Assembly: GCA_021234535.1 (NCBI GenBank)
Contig: CM037835.1
Location: forward strand, 9,858,001 to 9,922,000
From: Stichopus chloronotus
Lineage: Eukaryota > Echinodermata > Holothuroidea > Aspidochirotida > Stichopodidae
Reading direction: 5' to 3'
Length of the DNA: 64,000 bases
Both the position numbers and the translations under genes were made by a program. Positions 23,876 through 35,565 of the stretch are shown one piece after another. Each line of letters opens with the position of its first letter. Position 1 is the stretch's first letter. The notes beneath the pieces were generated by a model, which had not been told where the DNA came from, did no database searches, and was given only the letters and a program-made list of their open reading frames with translations.

Positions 23876-25105
23876 TTAAGTTTTCTCCCAATGAAAGCTG
23901 CTATTGTTATCACCAATGCAAGATCACATTACATACTTACAGGTTTTACTTTTTTACTGTTTGTCTACTTTTATCAGTTTGTATCTGATTTAAGAGACTA
24001 TCATGCCAGCACCACGTGTTAGGTGTTATTGACATCTGTGTTACCTTATGGTTGCAATTGATGTTGAAATGATGCAAATCAAATACTTTGCCAAATCATA
24101 TCATGATGAAATAGGGTAGTAGTGGTCTTTTTTTTTCTTTTTCTGAGCATTGCCAATGTCAAACTGTTTGAATTTCTTACATAAAATGTCCACCCCATCC
24201 TTTACACGTGTCACCCCTCGTGTGGTATCGAGTCACCGCGGCGGCCACAGAGTGGGATGTTTCAAACTGTTGTCTGCTGCTCGTAAACACCTTGATCGTC
24301 CTCATACCATCATTACATGGCTATTTAGTCGTTGATGTTGCTGATATAATGACCCTATTAAGGAGAAGAAATGAGGTCAAGCAGAGATCTTGCTAAAACA
24401 TTAGATAAGCCGTACAGTAACACCGTCAAAGCAGCATTTGAATGGTTTTCAGGAAGTCATAAGTCGTTGTTTTGCCCCCCGGCAGTATATGATAGTCTGT
24501 ATACCTTAACCTTTGGACTAGAAGGAAAGTAGTCAGTTAAGAAATCTGCTTCCTTGGCACTTTGTTGAGATTGGGGATGGGGTAGAGGGGGGGTGGTTGA
24601 GGGATTTGTTTGTTTCAGAAGATGTTCAGTGGCATCATAAAGTAATGAAAGGATGCAGGTGAGATAAAAAGAAGAGCATCATTTTGGCATTTGATGCTGT
24701 GATGTCATCCAGGCTAGGAAGTGTTGAATTGTAGTAATTGAGAAATAATAACCCCACACTAAATGATGTACAACCTTCAACTAAAGCAGAACATAATTTA
24801 AAGTAATCAGAAAGAACTTGATCAACATTTTCTTTTTTAATTTAATTTCATCTGTTTTGTTTGTTTATGTGAGCGATTAAAACAATTCACTTATCTCCTT
24901 ATGTGGAGGACCATCTCCAAAACCAACGGTTAAGGTGCAAACTGGTGAAATTTCTAGGATTTTGTCAATAATCTGAGGGTCGTGTTCCAAATGTTACATC
25001 TTGGATGTACTTTTTTAATTTTTTCTTGTCGTCATCAGTGACCCACGGATGTGATTGATTTCGGTCATTTGTGCCGTCGCTATGATGTCATTTCACAACA
25101 CAACT
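23876..25105. other. Unassigned AT-rich DNA
   Basis: Nothing recognisable apart from short homopolymers and a CpG-containing patch around 24200-24310. ORFs are below 65 codons and overlap in several frames. Confidence 0.6.
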
Positions 25106-25340
25106 TAATAGGTGTGTCTCCATGCCTTCAAGTTTGGTTTTAGGAGCCTTGTTAATAGGTGTGTCTCCATGCCTTCAAATTTGGTTTGAGGAGCCTTGTT
25201 AATAGGTGTGTCTCTATGCCTTCAAGTTTGGTTTTAGGAGCCTTGTTAATAGGTGTGTCTCCATGCCTTCAAGTTTGCTTTTAGGAGCCTTGTTAATAGG
25301 TATGTCTCCATGCCTTCAAGTTTGCTTTTAGGAGCCTTGT
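25106..25340. repeat. 47-bp minisatellite, five contiguous copies
   Basis: Five head-to-tail units begin with TAATAGGTGTGTCTCC and end with AGGAGCCTTGT at 25106, 25153, 25200, 25247 and 25294. Each is exactly 47 bp, with one to four substitutions between copies. Units 4 and 5 share a G-to-C change ('tttgctttt' instead of 'tttggtttt'), indicating recent local duplication. There are no spacers, so this is not a CRISPR array. Confidence 0.95.
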
Positions 25341-26587
25341 GTGCATTGGAGATGAGGATGAGGATTTTTTTCCTTTCAAAGGGGCTCATTGCATTTTTTT
25401 GGTGTATTTTTTTTTTCCAAATCCGTCAAGTTTCCTTCACATACCAACGCCAAATCGTCAAACTAAGATAATCCCCGTGTGTCTCGTAGGACGAACAGTA
25501 GTGGGTGAATAAATGATGGATCAAGATGGTTTTTGAATGTTTGTGACATTTTTTTTTTTTCATGTTAGCAATATAATTATTTCCAAACAGACAGTACATG
25601 TGGTGGTAAAAAATTCAAACATTTTGGTATTTCTTATAAACAGTGGATGTGAAATGGGACTTAATTATGCTAATTATATGCATTGCCATGTGGCCGCACC
25701 TTTCGACTCTCCCATAAGTTTATCAAATGTCAACTCAGTGTGCTCCTTCAATCTTTCATTGCTGAATATATGAAAAAAAAATGAAAATATGAAAACGAGG
25801 AAAAGAGAAAAGGACACGTTTATGCTCGCGTAAGATTTGTTGGTAGGGTCAAAACGAATTCATAATTGTGTCGTTTGCGATCTATGGTGTATTAATGCAT
25901 TGCAACATCTTCCCAGGCAGATGCTGCTAATATTATGTGTCCTCTTATTAGAATGTGGTCACCTTGAATTACAAAGAAAGAGAAAAAAAAAACATTTAGC
26001 AAATTGCCATATATTTACAGAGACTTACTCCATTTTACATTCCTGCCATTTCATTCATATTTTGCTTTTGTCAATCATTCTTTTTGTCAGTTAAAAATAG
26101 TTTTGGTGAGTTTTTTTCTTTTCTTTTTTTTTGTGTCATTCCATAATAGGTCTATCTTATGTGTAAGAGGTGGAGTGTATAGTGTAGCTTAGGTGTACAT
26201 GTGACACTTTTGGAGGTAGAGCATCGGGGAAAACTGGTATGAGGGGTAGCTACGTATTAGCTCCATTAATTGTACCATATATCAACTTATTTCGACATAT
26301 ATCGCTATGTAATCTATGTAGGCCCCTCTGCCCCAAATATCATAACCTCAGTTAAAGTTAAGCCTGATTGTTCTGCTTTCACCATGGACAACCGTCGTTA
26401 GCTTTGACCAGAAGTGACGTCATACTGATCATGTGTTTATTGTCATCCAGGTGTAGTGTATATGGTGTGCATGTTGTCGTTATTCAACTTTGGTGAATCA
26501 AAGCAAATGCTGTATGCTGCAGGCTAATGTATGCTTACTTGATTTGCGCGTGCTCCCACCGTCATGCATTTTGTCTGTACTATCAAA
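25341..26587. other. Unassigned AT-rich DNA
   Basis: T-rich and A-rich tracts with short overlapping ORFs. Nothing recognisable. It may be within the SNX4 3' UTR or intergenic. Confidence 0.55.
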
Positions 26588-26932
26588 ATGGCAACCACGG
26601 TCTTCCGACCACGGCTGGCTGTGGGTTGCTTCTTATACATACGTCATCAAGAGTGGTGTTTGTCGAGTAACGTCGTATTACGTATTTTTTACCTGTTACG
26701 TATCTTCATTGGGAAACTTGTCGCTGGTCTATTGTCTCTTTTGTCAATGGTGTTCGTGGACGCTGCGCTTTTAACGTTTAATGTTATGTTTCTCCTACTT
26801 TGCGTCTTACTCAGCAGTGACTTATTCTCTAAGTTGCCTTTGATTTGTAAAATAAAAAAAAATGAAAAAAATAACAAAAAAAATATCGATAATACAGTAA
26901 CGGTTATAAAAAGAGTTAATGGAAGAATGTAA
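26588..26932 (+). CDS. Doubtful small hydrophobic ORF, 114 codons
   Basis: It is preceded by an in-frame ATG at 26564, but the ATG at 26588 has the better start context (AAAATGG). The predicted product begins MATTVFRPRLAVGCFLYI and has a hydrophobic middle (VLRIFYLLRIFIGKLVAGLL, then FNVMFLLLCVLL) that could form two membrane segments. It ends in an A-rich stretch encoding KKNEKNNKKN. An AATAAA follows 62 bases after the stop. I know no matching family. The A-rich end and the AT-rich setting make a chance ORF, 3' UTR or retroelement tail quite possible. Confidence 0.2.
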   Translation: MATTVFRPRLAVGCFLYIRHQEWCLSSNVVLRIFYLLRIFIGKLVAGLLSLLSMVFVDAALLTFNVMFLLLCVLLSSDLFSKLPLICKIKKNEKNNKKNIDNTVTVIKRVNGRM

Positions 26933-26993
26933 TTAATTTTAATGCCAGATATGTGTACAGTGTATTATTGTTGGCTGCAAGAATATCGATTTG

Positions 26994-26999
26994 AATAAA
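26994..26999 (+). terminator. Candidate polyadenylation signal AATAAA
   Basis: AATAAA is followed after about 25-60 bases by a GT/T-rich stretch ('tgttgttggaggtcctttttctgtgttctt'-type composition at 27025-27058), the usual arrangement of an animal poly(A) site. It could end a long SNX4 3' UTR (about 6.5 kb) or serve the doubtful ORF just upstream. Confidence 0.3.
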
Positions 27000-27579
27000 A
27001 GCTTAATCGTAGTCAATGGACTAATGTTGTTGGAGGTCCTTTTTCTGTGTTCTTGTCACATTTGAATAGTATGTTACTATTGAAATTTCAGTAATCAAGG
27101 AATAACTGCTGTTTGGAGATAATTTTTTAACAAATATTTCGTTCCCACCTGGGTCCCACTCGCCTAACTCCTCAACGTCTACACACACCTGCCTAAGCAT
27201 TGTTTCAATGGACACAACACACACAGGGCAATTGCCTCCCCCCCCCCCCCCACCGCGTGGTTGCAAAATCTATCATTTCCTTGACAAATTGTTGATATTT
27301 TTCTTTGGATAAGAATAGGCAGATTGCTTGGTCTATTTTAGGAAGATGAGAACTCACTGAAAAGTATTACGAGAAAGTACCATCTTCACAGTCATCTTTT
27401 ATCACAGGATTGGAATTTATATCTTTCGTTTTTCGGGCAAAATTGACTCCCACTATCCTACCCCTACTCATAGCAAAAGTGTACCTATGGTTATAGTAAG
27501 TAGTCCAAACGTGTCTCCTTATCCTCATACATTTCCTTCTTAAGATTTTTCCTTATTGTATCATGCAGGAATAAAGAGT

Positions 27580-27663
27580 TACCATGGTTTTGTCTTGGGT
27601 TTGGTTACCATGGTTTTTCAGGTTTACCATGGTTTTACAGGAATCGAGATACCATGGTTTTGA
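27580..27663. repeat. TACCATGGTTTT motif repeated four times
   Basis: Four same-strand copies of (T)ACCATGGTTTT lie within 84 bases, starting near 27580, 27606, 27625 and 27650. The copies are unevenly spaced and each contains the palindrome CCATGG. They look like a short degenerate tandem repeat. Confidence 0.6.
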
Positions 27664-27849
27664 GACATGACAGGTTTACCTTTACACTTGATATGGAGGT
27701 GTCACTGTGCACATATGCTTTGGTGATTTAACAATAAACACTGTTAACGTTCATTATTGCAATCATGAATATTCATGCATGACGGGTAGTTTCGTTGAAG
27801 TTCTCCATTTTAATAATCACCACAAAATCTGAAGAATTGATACAGCTTT

Positions 27850-28340
27850 GACGTTTGTGTTTTTTAACAGGGCAAAGAAAGGCAAAAGCCCCAGAATGTG
27901 CCCTGTAATCCAGACCCCCCCCCAAAAAAAACCCTAACCAAACTAAAATCCAACATAGCCCAGCATAATCAGATTCTGCCGCAGTCACAATAAAACTTAT
28001 CAATGTTATCTTTGAAGCTATTTACTGAAGTGGAATTTACAACCCAATCAGGCAGACTGCTCTACTCATTGACAACCCTATGAGAGAAGCTAAACTTTCT
28101 CACATCAAGCCTAGAGAAGCATTTCACCAGCTTCTTACAATGACCACGAACACGGGAATTAGGACAAACCTCTAAGTAATCACAGTTAGAGAATTCCTAC
28201 CAGCTAGGAATTTGAAAACCCGCAGCATATCCCCCCTGATCCTTCTTAACTCAATCGTAGTAAGTCCCAGACATTAAAGCCTATCATGATAAGGGAGATG
28301 ACGTAGGCTACATCGGGAATAAGCCGAGTGGCCCTCCTCT
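27850..28340 (-). pseudogene. Decayed non-LTR retrotransposon ORF2, C-terminal tail
   Basis: Translated on the minus strand from about 28337 down, broken frames give, in the correct order, blocks typical of the region after the reverse transcriptase in CR1/jockey-type LINEs. They are RATRLIPD, then DMLRVFKFLAGRNSLT, then KKLVKCFSRLDVRKFSFSHR, RVVNE.SSLPDWVVNS and VNSFKDNIDKFY, ending near HSGAFAFLCPV. At least two stops and two frameshifts separate them. The upstream reverse transcriptase core is absent, so this is a 5'-truncated, dead copy. The clade is not certain. Confidence 0.75.
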
Positions 28341-30060
28341 GGGTAGGCCTACGTTAGCAACATACAAAACGAGTTTTAATTTATTGGTCAAAATTGTCGG
28401 GTAAAATGTTCTACTTGTGGTAAAATCGAACCCCTAGTTCACTGAAAAAGCTACATACGGGCCTGGATTCTTTGCATTTAATGATGCACTTTGAACACAA
28501 GCATCCTATCTTTTTCAACCAGAGACATGCTAAAACCTCAGAGCTTCCTAGGTCTTCACCCTCACCAGGGGCCCTAAAAAGACTCCCCTGGGTCCCACTC
28601 CTTAGCCTGCGTTCTGCGTCACGGTTGGTTTTGTTTATCCTATGTGCATTTGGGACGAAGTTGTCCCAAGTCATGATAGACGTTGAAGTTGGTAATATTT
28701 ACACATGCACGCTAACAACATATCCCTTCGGTTCGATTGATTCCCAACGAAGTACGAAAAGTCAGTGGCGCAGGAACAAGTGACTGAAACAAATGACGCA
28801 AACCGAGTCTTACCAATAGCCCATAGGCTGATGTATTCCGAATGGCAACCTTGTGTCAAAGTTCTACTCACATATAGCCTAGTCTTTGCAGTTTTTATAT
28901 ACGATAATCAACAACCTAACACAGTATGTTTGAAACTGAGCAGAAGTATCACCGAGTCAAGGCACATTGTAAAAGACCATGCCGTATAAACCGGTTGCTG
29001 CTTGTTATTTGAATAACCGGTAACAGAACACGCATATTTAGAGACCACTCTGTCTTCAAGCATTTGACGGTCACACCGCGATATCAGATTGTACTGATTT
29101 ACTAGAAGTCATACGGTAGTGATATGAGAGACCAGGCTGGGAGAGAGTGGGTGGGCTCTAATAGAGCCGGATCGGAGTACATAATTCGGCTGTAGATCTC
29201 GTGACGTCCCTCCCCCACCTCAGTTTTGCCCCTCTCCCTCTGCCCCTGACCCCCGTCTCTTTGTTCTAAGATGCAGGCGTCTTGTCATCGTACGTCTGCG
29301 TTTGTCGCAAATGTGGGGCCCATCAAAAAGGAAGAAATTACCATTTAAAAGACGTAATTATTCCTCAGGATGCCAAACCCGTGGGTGGTTCATTTCCTTT
29401 TGTTGTGTCTGTCGTGTTATCTTTGTAACGGTCTCTCATAAAAGCAAAAAAAAAAAAAAGTGAGCGACCTCCGTCTGTTCCTCTCAATATAAACTTCCTC
29501 TTTACACGAGAGTTTATGGTCAAAATGCGACACGGTAGGTGAAAATATTCCAATTAATAGACAAAGTCTGCTACATCTTGTAACCCGTAACGACTGGTGG
29601 TTGATGTTCGAAGTACATGATGAGACATTTCTCGCTGAGAAGTCACTTGAAAAAGAACTATGGCTTGAGTAGTCGAGTTGTTGATACTATAGGCTACCCT
29701 ATAACCGTTTTTAAGGTGCACTACAGAACATTACTGCAAGTGCTTTATTTTTTATCACGCCATTCACTGCACACCCCACTTCAAATTTCTGCTCATAACT
29801 CAATATATTGCTGTTTAAAGAAAAAAAATTATCTGGTCAATAAAGATTTCCAGCCGCCTCAGATTACAAAACGTTTTGAATCATTGTATGACATCACAGA
29901 TTTCACATAAAGCAGTGAAGTAAAAAGAAATGTTTAAAAATCCATTAGTCTGAAACGGAACATTATAAAGATATATTGCTTTCCATCATGCCATGTGAGG
30001 AAGCGACGATCTCCTAACTTTCTGAAATTTCAACCTTTGTTGCGAGCAAATTAATGTAAA
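28341..30060. other. Unassigned DNA
   Basis: No gene recognised. Both strands show overlapping ORFs of about 60-100 codons around 28411-28989 without family resemblance. A short inverted pair of ACCGGTT words lies at 28988-29024. Confidence 0.55.
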
Positions 30061-30061
30061 C

Positions 30062-30390
30062 TAGTCGGGTACCCGAATACTCGACGATGTCAGGACCCGT
30101 TTCTGGACTTGCGACCCGTACCCTAATCCAAACTTTTAACTAACGTACATTGTAACTGTGACAAAAAAATAACAATGTGTTATTTTTCCTATCTTAGAAG
30201 CAAGAACACTTTATTGTCATGCCCTATGTTAGATACATGGTGTTATGTTAACATGTAAAACAAAATGTCGTGTTATGTATTCACAAGAACTAATAGTCTC
30301 ACTGAAGTTGTACTTCCAGACACTCGTGTACCCGACCGTCTATGGATCTCGGGTATCCGGGTTCAGGTTTTGTACCCGGGGCAAACACTA
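30062..30390. mobile_element. Possible second hAT-like MITE with GGGTACCCG subterminal motifs
   Basis: The minus strand read from 30390 begins TAGTGTTTGCCCCGGGTAC, very close to the terminus of the hAT-like element at 14646. The left side carries TAGTCGGGTACCCGAATAC from 30062. Several further CCCGTACCC / CGGGTATCCGGG words lie inside. No matching 8-bp target duplication could be found, so the boundaries are approximate. Confidence 0.4.
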
Positions 30391-30519
30391 TACTTTAAAC
30401 AAGCCATGTTTTGACACAGGTAAAAATAACTCAGGGATTTGTCGCCACAATTCTTCTACTCAACTATAAACACTTTCAGATCCCCCCTCCCCCCGCCAGT
30501 CACACACAAACGCACACCA

Positions 30520-30706
30520 AACTTTGTTTTCCATTCATTCGGAGGACCTCATTGTGATTTCTTTAGTTTTGTCTTCCCCAACCCTAACCTTAACAATAGA
30601 CTGTCTATTGTTAATCTTGAGAGGACCAGAGAAATCTATTGAATTTTCTACAGAGGAGCTAAAATCTATTGTTTCGGTCCTCTATCCCACCAGAAAACAA
30701 GGGCAC
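30520..30706 (+). repeat. 187-bp interspersed element, copy 1 (inverted copy at 38361-38548)
   Basis: It matches the reverse complement of 38361-38548 almost base for base, about nine in ten by eye. It contains a near-perfect palindrome at 30590-30614: 12-bp arms TTAACAATAGAC and GTCTATTGTTAA around one base. Further inward, GAGGACC / GGTCCTC and AAATCTATTG words are arranged as inverted and direct repeats. Each copy abuts a CA/GT microsatellite. Confidence 0.8.
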
Positions 30707-30716
30707 ACCCACTCAC

Positions 30717-30740
30717 ACATACACACACACACACACACAC
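30717..30740. repeat. (AC)n microsatellite
   Basis: A run of about eleven CA units immediately follows the 187-bp element and is mirrored by a (GT)n run beside the other copy at 38547-38580. Confidence 0.9.
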
Positions 30741-33700
30741 GTAGACCCCATCCCCTCATACACTTGCAACACTTCGGGGATTTACAGTGGCCATATTCCA
30801 TGTAACAACATTCATTAAAATCAAAAGGAGAATAAGTAGCTGTAACAGACATTTTACGTAGCTTTTCCTTTCTCCAAATCGGGTATAAGCAGATTTATGT
30901 TAAAAATGATCGACACATGGTAAATTCTGTCAGGAAGTGTCCCATTAGAGAGGAAGAAAACAACGTTACATTTTGAGTTTTTCTTATGTTGACGTCACAT
31001 AGTTAATATTCATAGGTATGTGTATCATGCCTCTCCCTAGCTTTGTAGATGGAATGCGATTGGTTGAAGGTCATCAGTGGTCACCTGCAGAGTGAAGATA
31101 AACATTGCTGGCCCTAGACTTAACAACATTTATGACAGAAACACTTTATGACATCGGAATGTCGTATTGGTAGATCATTGTTTACCACAGATCTGCTGAG
31201 GAGATATAATTATACCCGATTTGGAGAAAGAACGTGCAAAAATGTAAAATGTATCTCATAAGTACCTATCTTCCTGTATTTATTTATGCAACAAAGACAT
31301 TCTGATGCGTTAATGTAACTTTCTCATTCTTTAGGGATTTAAACGTGTGGTGGTTGGGCGTCTGTGTGTGAGGGGGATGCAATATGTATAACTAGTGATT
31401 GCATAGAAATTACTGTTAGTTGTATACTTATTATTATTATTTAGATAGGGTGTATGCATTGACGCTAAAATGAGGTTTTCAATTTCGACGTTAATTATGG
31501 GAAATTTTCAGTGGGCCTCTTAATTAAAGTGAAACGTAATTGACATCAGTGGTGGCACTAGCACAGATGACACATGTGGTCGAACGGGGTGGGGGATTGA
31601 GAGGGGGGTGGACTCGGACCATCGCACGGCATTGTGTAGAAAGGCGGAACTAAAATCATGAATTTTGGGAATGCAAAGAAAAAGGAAAGTATGAAAGGGA
31701 TGATGCAACATAGTATTAACTTTTCATTATATATAGCAGAGGTTCCAAAAATAGTACATAAAATGATCTTGGAGAAAGCGTCAGCTGGAGGGTAACTTGT
31801 GAGATGGAGCCTGGGAGTGTTGAGGGTCAGCTTCGTAAATGAAAGTCAGACCGCTGACTGTTGAACAGAAAGTGGTTTGAAAATATGAAAGTATAAACAA
31901 CAACAACAACTGATTAAAGATATGTACTCTGTAAACACGAACTCCACATTCGCTTTGCTCCCATTGGGTACGGTAGCTGCTGTTCAATCGATTTGTTTTG
32001 ATAACAAAGCACCTCTTTCCAGCGTGTCCAATCATACGCCCCCTTTTGATCGTCTGTCACTTCCTATCATTTTAGAACAAACTAAAAGAGAAACACTCAT
32101 GGCCACTTATTCTTTTCGTTTTCTGTTGCTCCATGTTAGAAATTTCGACAATGCTAGAGTTACATGGCAAATTATTTGACAGTTATTTGTGTGACAGTTA
32201 AGTCTCGTGGGAGGTTAAGTATTCATCTAATAACAGTATTATAGGTTTCCCTTGCTCCGTTTTTCAGTCATTAACCTTGAACGTTTGACAGAATTCCACT
32301 GGTTTTCATGGTTCATAAAGGATTAAGGGTGTAACACTTATAGGGGAATTGAAAGTACAAATACATATTTCCAAGCTATCGTATAACTTCATCAGTGAAC
32401 CGCGAGCAAAACTAACGATTTGTCTTTGTTGCCATAGCAAACCACGCAGTGAACAGACAAGCTAGAACGTGGGACTTTTGTTCTGCACCACTATGATCCT
32501 TTCGCAGATCCTTGGCAAACTCAGAGGTTGCGTGATACCTTGCCCCGCGTACCATCAGTGAGCTCCGTGAGCATTAAGAAGATGAATCACAAATCTGGGT
32601 TTCATTTCGTCTTCTTGTCTCTCTTTCACTTCAGGGTTTCTAAACGATGGTACAAATGCCCCCCTTCGTATCTTTGCAGACATTTTTTCTTTTCGGTTAT
32701 TTAATTCATTATCGATAATACTGGTTCTACATTTAGGCGTAGGGCTATGTACTTTTCAACGCGTACGTCCTGCGCTACAAATTCCCCTATGGAATAGGCC
32801 TCCTATACAAACGTTAGAGAGGTGAGGGTTATGCACCGTCGAGTCAGAAGTTTTGTTTTGGTACTGCTACTACACTGCCTACTCACACTATATGTCAGTG
32901 TAACGATATTTGAACGGTGCACTGTTGTTCCTGGATGATTCCAGAGCCGTAGATAGAGATGATTCGCTACTCTAGCGCCACCGTTTCTGAACATCCGGTT
33001 ATGGGTGACTTGTCACAAGAGGTTTTAATCGAGAGGATAACAGCTCACCCTAGTCGTTGGAACGGGGATCCGTCTTTAAGAGGTCTCAGAGATCTTCTGT
33101 ATCATTTATCTCCACGCAATTGTCACAAAAATTAAATGCTGTGGGCTAGAGAGTTTAAGAATTAAGTCGTCGATGTAAATTGGTGGTAATATGAGAGGAT
33201 CCTCATGTAGCCTTGTTCCCCCTTCCCTGCTTCAGCCTCGTTTTGGAGCTAGTAGTTATAATAACCGCAGGGACTAATTTGTGTGGTTAACACGGGATTA
33301 TTTGAAGTAGACGACTCTTTAAAAGAAAAGGAATCCTTGAGAGTGCAGACTAATATCGTAACTTTGGTCCCAGTATATAATACACGTACTGCCATTGGGG
33401 ACCTTTAATCCATGCAAGAATGTTATTCATAATGGTTTGCAGTCTGCAGCAATATGCAATATATTGCCGAGTAGGAGAATCTCCTTTGGAGAACAGAAGT
33501 CACCACAAAAGTTTCAAATACAATCTAAGTTCCTATATAGGCCTTTAAGTGATGCCATATTTCAGAGTCGATACTCCATATTCCTCTCAGGTGGGTAAAT
33601 GTAAAAGTGACATGTAGAAGATTGAACTATCGTAAAAAGTAGAGCAAGTTTTCTTTCTGTATTGGTAAAATCAAAGGGAAATTCTTTTAGTGGGGGAGGG

Positions 33701-33857
33701 GGGGGGGTCTTTTATTACTGCATCATTTATTTTTGTTTACCTTTCTAGCATTTGATAATGACCTTTCCCAGTAGTGCTCAGCAACTGAATTGCACAGCAT
33801 AAATTGCCAATGCATAGACCGTGGGAGTAGCGACCTGGGGGATATAGGAGTGTCTCA
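30741..33857. other. Unassigned DNA
   Basis: AT-rich sequence with ORFs under 90 codons, no recognisable exon and no bounded element. A G-rich run lies at about 33691-33707. Confidence 0.55.
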
Positions 33858-33880
33858 CCCCCCCCCCCCCAAAAAAAAAA
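33858..33880. repeat. C13-A10 homopolymer junction
   Basis: An uninterrupted run of about 13 C is followed directly by about 10 A, bordering the satellite that starts at 33890. Confidence 0.9.
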
Positions 33881-33889
33881 TTGTCACAG

Positions 33890-34380
33890 CGACAATAGTT
33901 GGAAAAACTCAAATACCGGTTGGAATATTTCATTTCTCAGTCTAGCACATTTTGTGGCATAAAAAGATGCAAAATATTGCACCAAATTGTGTCAAAGCTT
34001 ACCTGGTAATTGGAAAAATTCACAATAAATCTGAAATACCATTTGAATTTCTTATATTTCAGTCTAGGAGAGACGATAGTTGGAAAATCTAAAATATCAG
34101 TTGGAATTTTTCATATCTAAGTCTAGCACAATTTACGGTGTTAAAAGATGCCTGATATTGCTCCAGATTGTGTCTAAGGATAACTGGTAGTTGAAACATT
34201 CCTCAAGAAATCTTAAATACCAGTTGGACTTTCTTATATTTCAGTCTATAGGTGCGACGAGAGTCTGAAAATCTGAAATGCCAGTTGGAATTTTTCATAT
34301 CTCAGTCTAACATATTTTAAGACTTCAGAAGATGCAAAATAGTGCACTAAATAGCATTTAGGGTTGCCGAGTGAATGAAA
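33890..34380. repeat. Satellite-like tandem repeat, ~182-bp unit with half-unit substructure
   Basis: Units start at about 33891, 34072 and 34256 with 'gac(a/g)a(t/g)agt.(t/g)gaaaa' and continue 'ccagttggaatttttcatat' then 'agtcta'. Each full unit contains a second, shorter version of the same 'accagttgga.ttt.ttatatttcagtcta' block about 90 bp later, so the unit is itself an old dimer. A further partial copy with 'gatttgtctaagg...ggtagttgaaac' appears at about 34700-34757 after ~330 bp of other DNA. Confidence 0.7.
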
Positions 34381-34989
34381 AAAACTAAACTAAACTATAA
34401 AAAGAAAAGAGGGGATGGAGGCACCTCCTTCCTTACAACCCTTTCCCAGGCCAACCATCACTCATCTCAAACTTTCGAAACCTATCAAAATATTAAAGTT
34501 CATAACATTTTTTTTCTCATCAAGCTGGCTATTTATAAGGTAATTGATATAAGAACTAGCTTTAGAGTTATTTATGCGATCATCCACTGTTGTAGCAAAC
34601 TAATGAAAGCTAATCGTCAGAGAGTAAAAATTTTTAAACTAACTTCACTGGAAGTGTAATTTAACGGGAAAAAAATAACATTAATAATGCTAACTATTGC
34701 GACAGATTTTGTCTAAGGTTAGGCCTACTTGGTAGTTGAAACTTTCTCAAAACAAAACAGAGAGGAAAAAAAAAAAGAACTGCTGTCGTTAGAAAATAAC
34801 AGCTAAAAGCTGTTGATTTAACTTTTCTGGAAATGAAGTAAATAAATATGACATAACATGACATAAAATGACATTATATAGGACATAAAAATGACAAAGC
34901 ATATAAACAGTTTTAATCCCAGATAAAGAATTAATTCTAGATAATAAATGTAAAAAAACTTAATAAGAATTTAATAAATTCCAGATAAG

Positions 34990-35240
34990 AGTAATCCAAC
35001 TTCTTATCATTTTTCCTTAAAATGTTTCTATCATTAATTGAGAAATTGCAGATGTAGGATCCCTTTTTCGATAGTGAGTACATTCAAGTACACCCTGGTA
35101 GGGCCGTTCATTGCCATCTGGGGTTTTGAACAGCCGAAATTTTCTTGTACACTCCGCGCCAACCAATGTGGCGCTCCGCTTAGGTAGTAACCTCGCTAAC
35201 TTGTAACAAACATGATGCAGGCCAACAGTCACCCCCCTCC
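34990..35240 (+). repeat. Interspersed repeat family C, copy 1
   Basis: Shared blocks with later copies: 'attgagaaattgcag.catg', 'aagtacacc..g.agggccgtt', 'gccgtctgg.gtttg' and 'tggcgctccgcttag'. The copy ends near 'ccaacag'. Confidence 0.55.
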
Positions 35241-35334
35241 CCACAACACACCAATTTCTATCAAATTCACCGGTGCGCCTATGTTTTCAACCCCCAAAGT
35301 ATGCAGGTCCTCGAAGAAAACGTGAAAGAAGTGG

Positions 35335-35565
35335 ATGCGTAATTCATTATGATTTTTATATCACTCCAATAAAGCATTATATGTGGGCCACTACCACTTT
35401 TAATAGATTGATTTTCCTATTCACATGACTTGAGGAACTGCGAACATGATATTCATGTTTCAAGGATGGGTAGGTTCAGCTTAAGTACACCCGAGAAGGG
35501 CCGTTTCCTGCCGTCTGGAGTTTGGTACAATGGCGTAGCCTGCGGAGGGAAGGGGGGGGGGGGTG
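35335..35565 (+). repeat. Interspersed repeat family C, copy 2
   Basis: It begins with 'aattcattatgattttt' as in copy 3 and carries 'aagtacacccgagaagggccgttt' and 'gccgtctggagtttgg' as in copy 1. It stops at a G12 run (35552-35563). Confidence 0.55.

Noticed and set aside
25106..25340. CRISPR-like direct repeats
   Set aside because: The units are contiguous with no spacers, and the DNA is from an animal. It is a minisatellite.
28411..28989. Overlapping ORFs of about 60-100 codons on both strands
   Set aside because: No family resemblance, similar open length on both strands, and no splice or promoter context.
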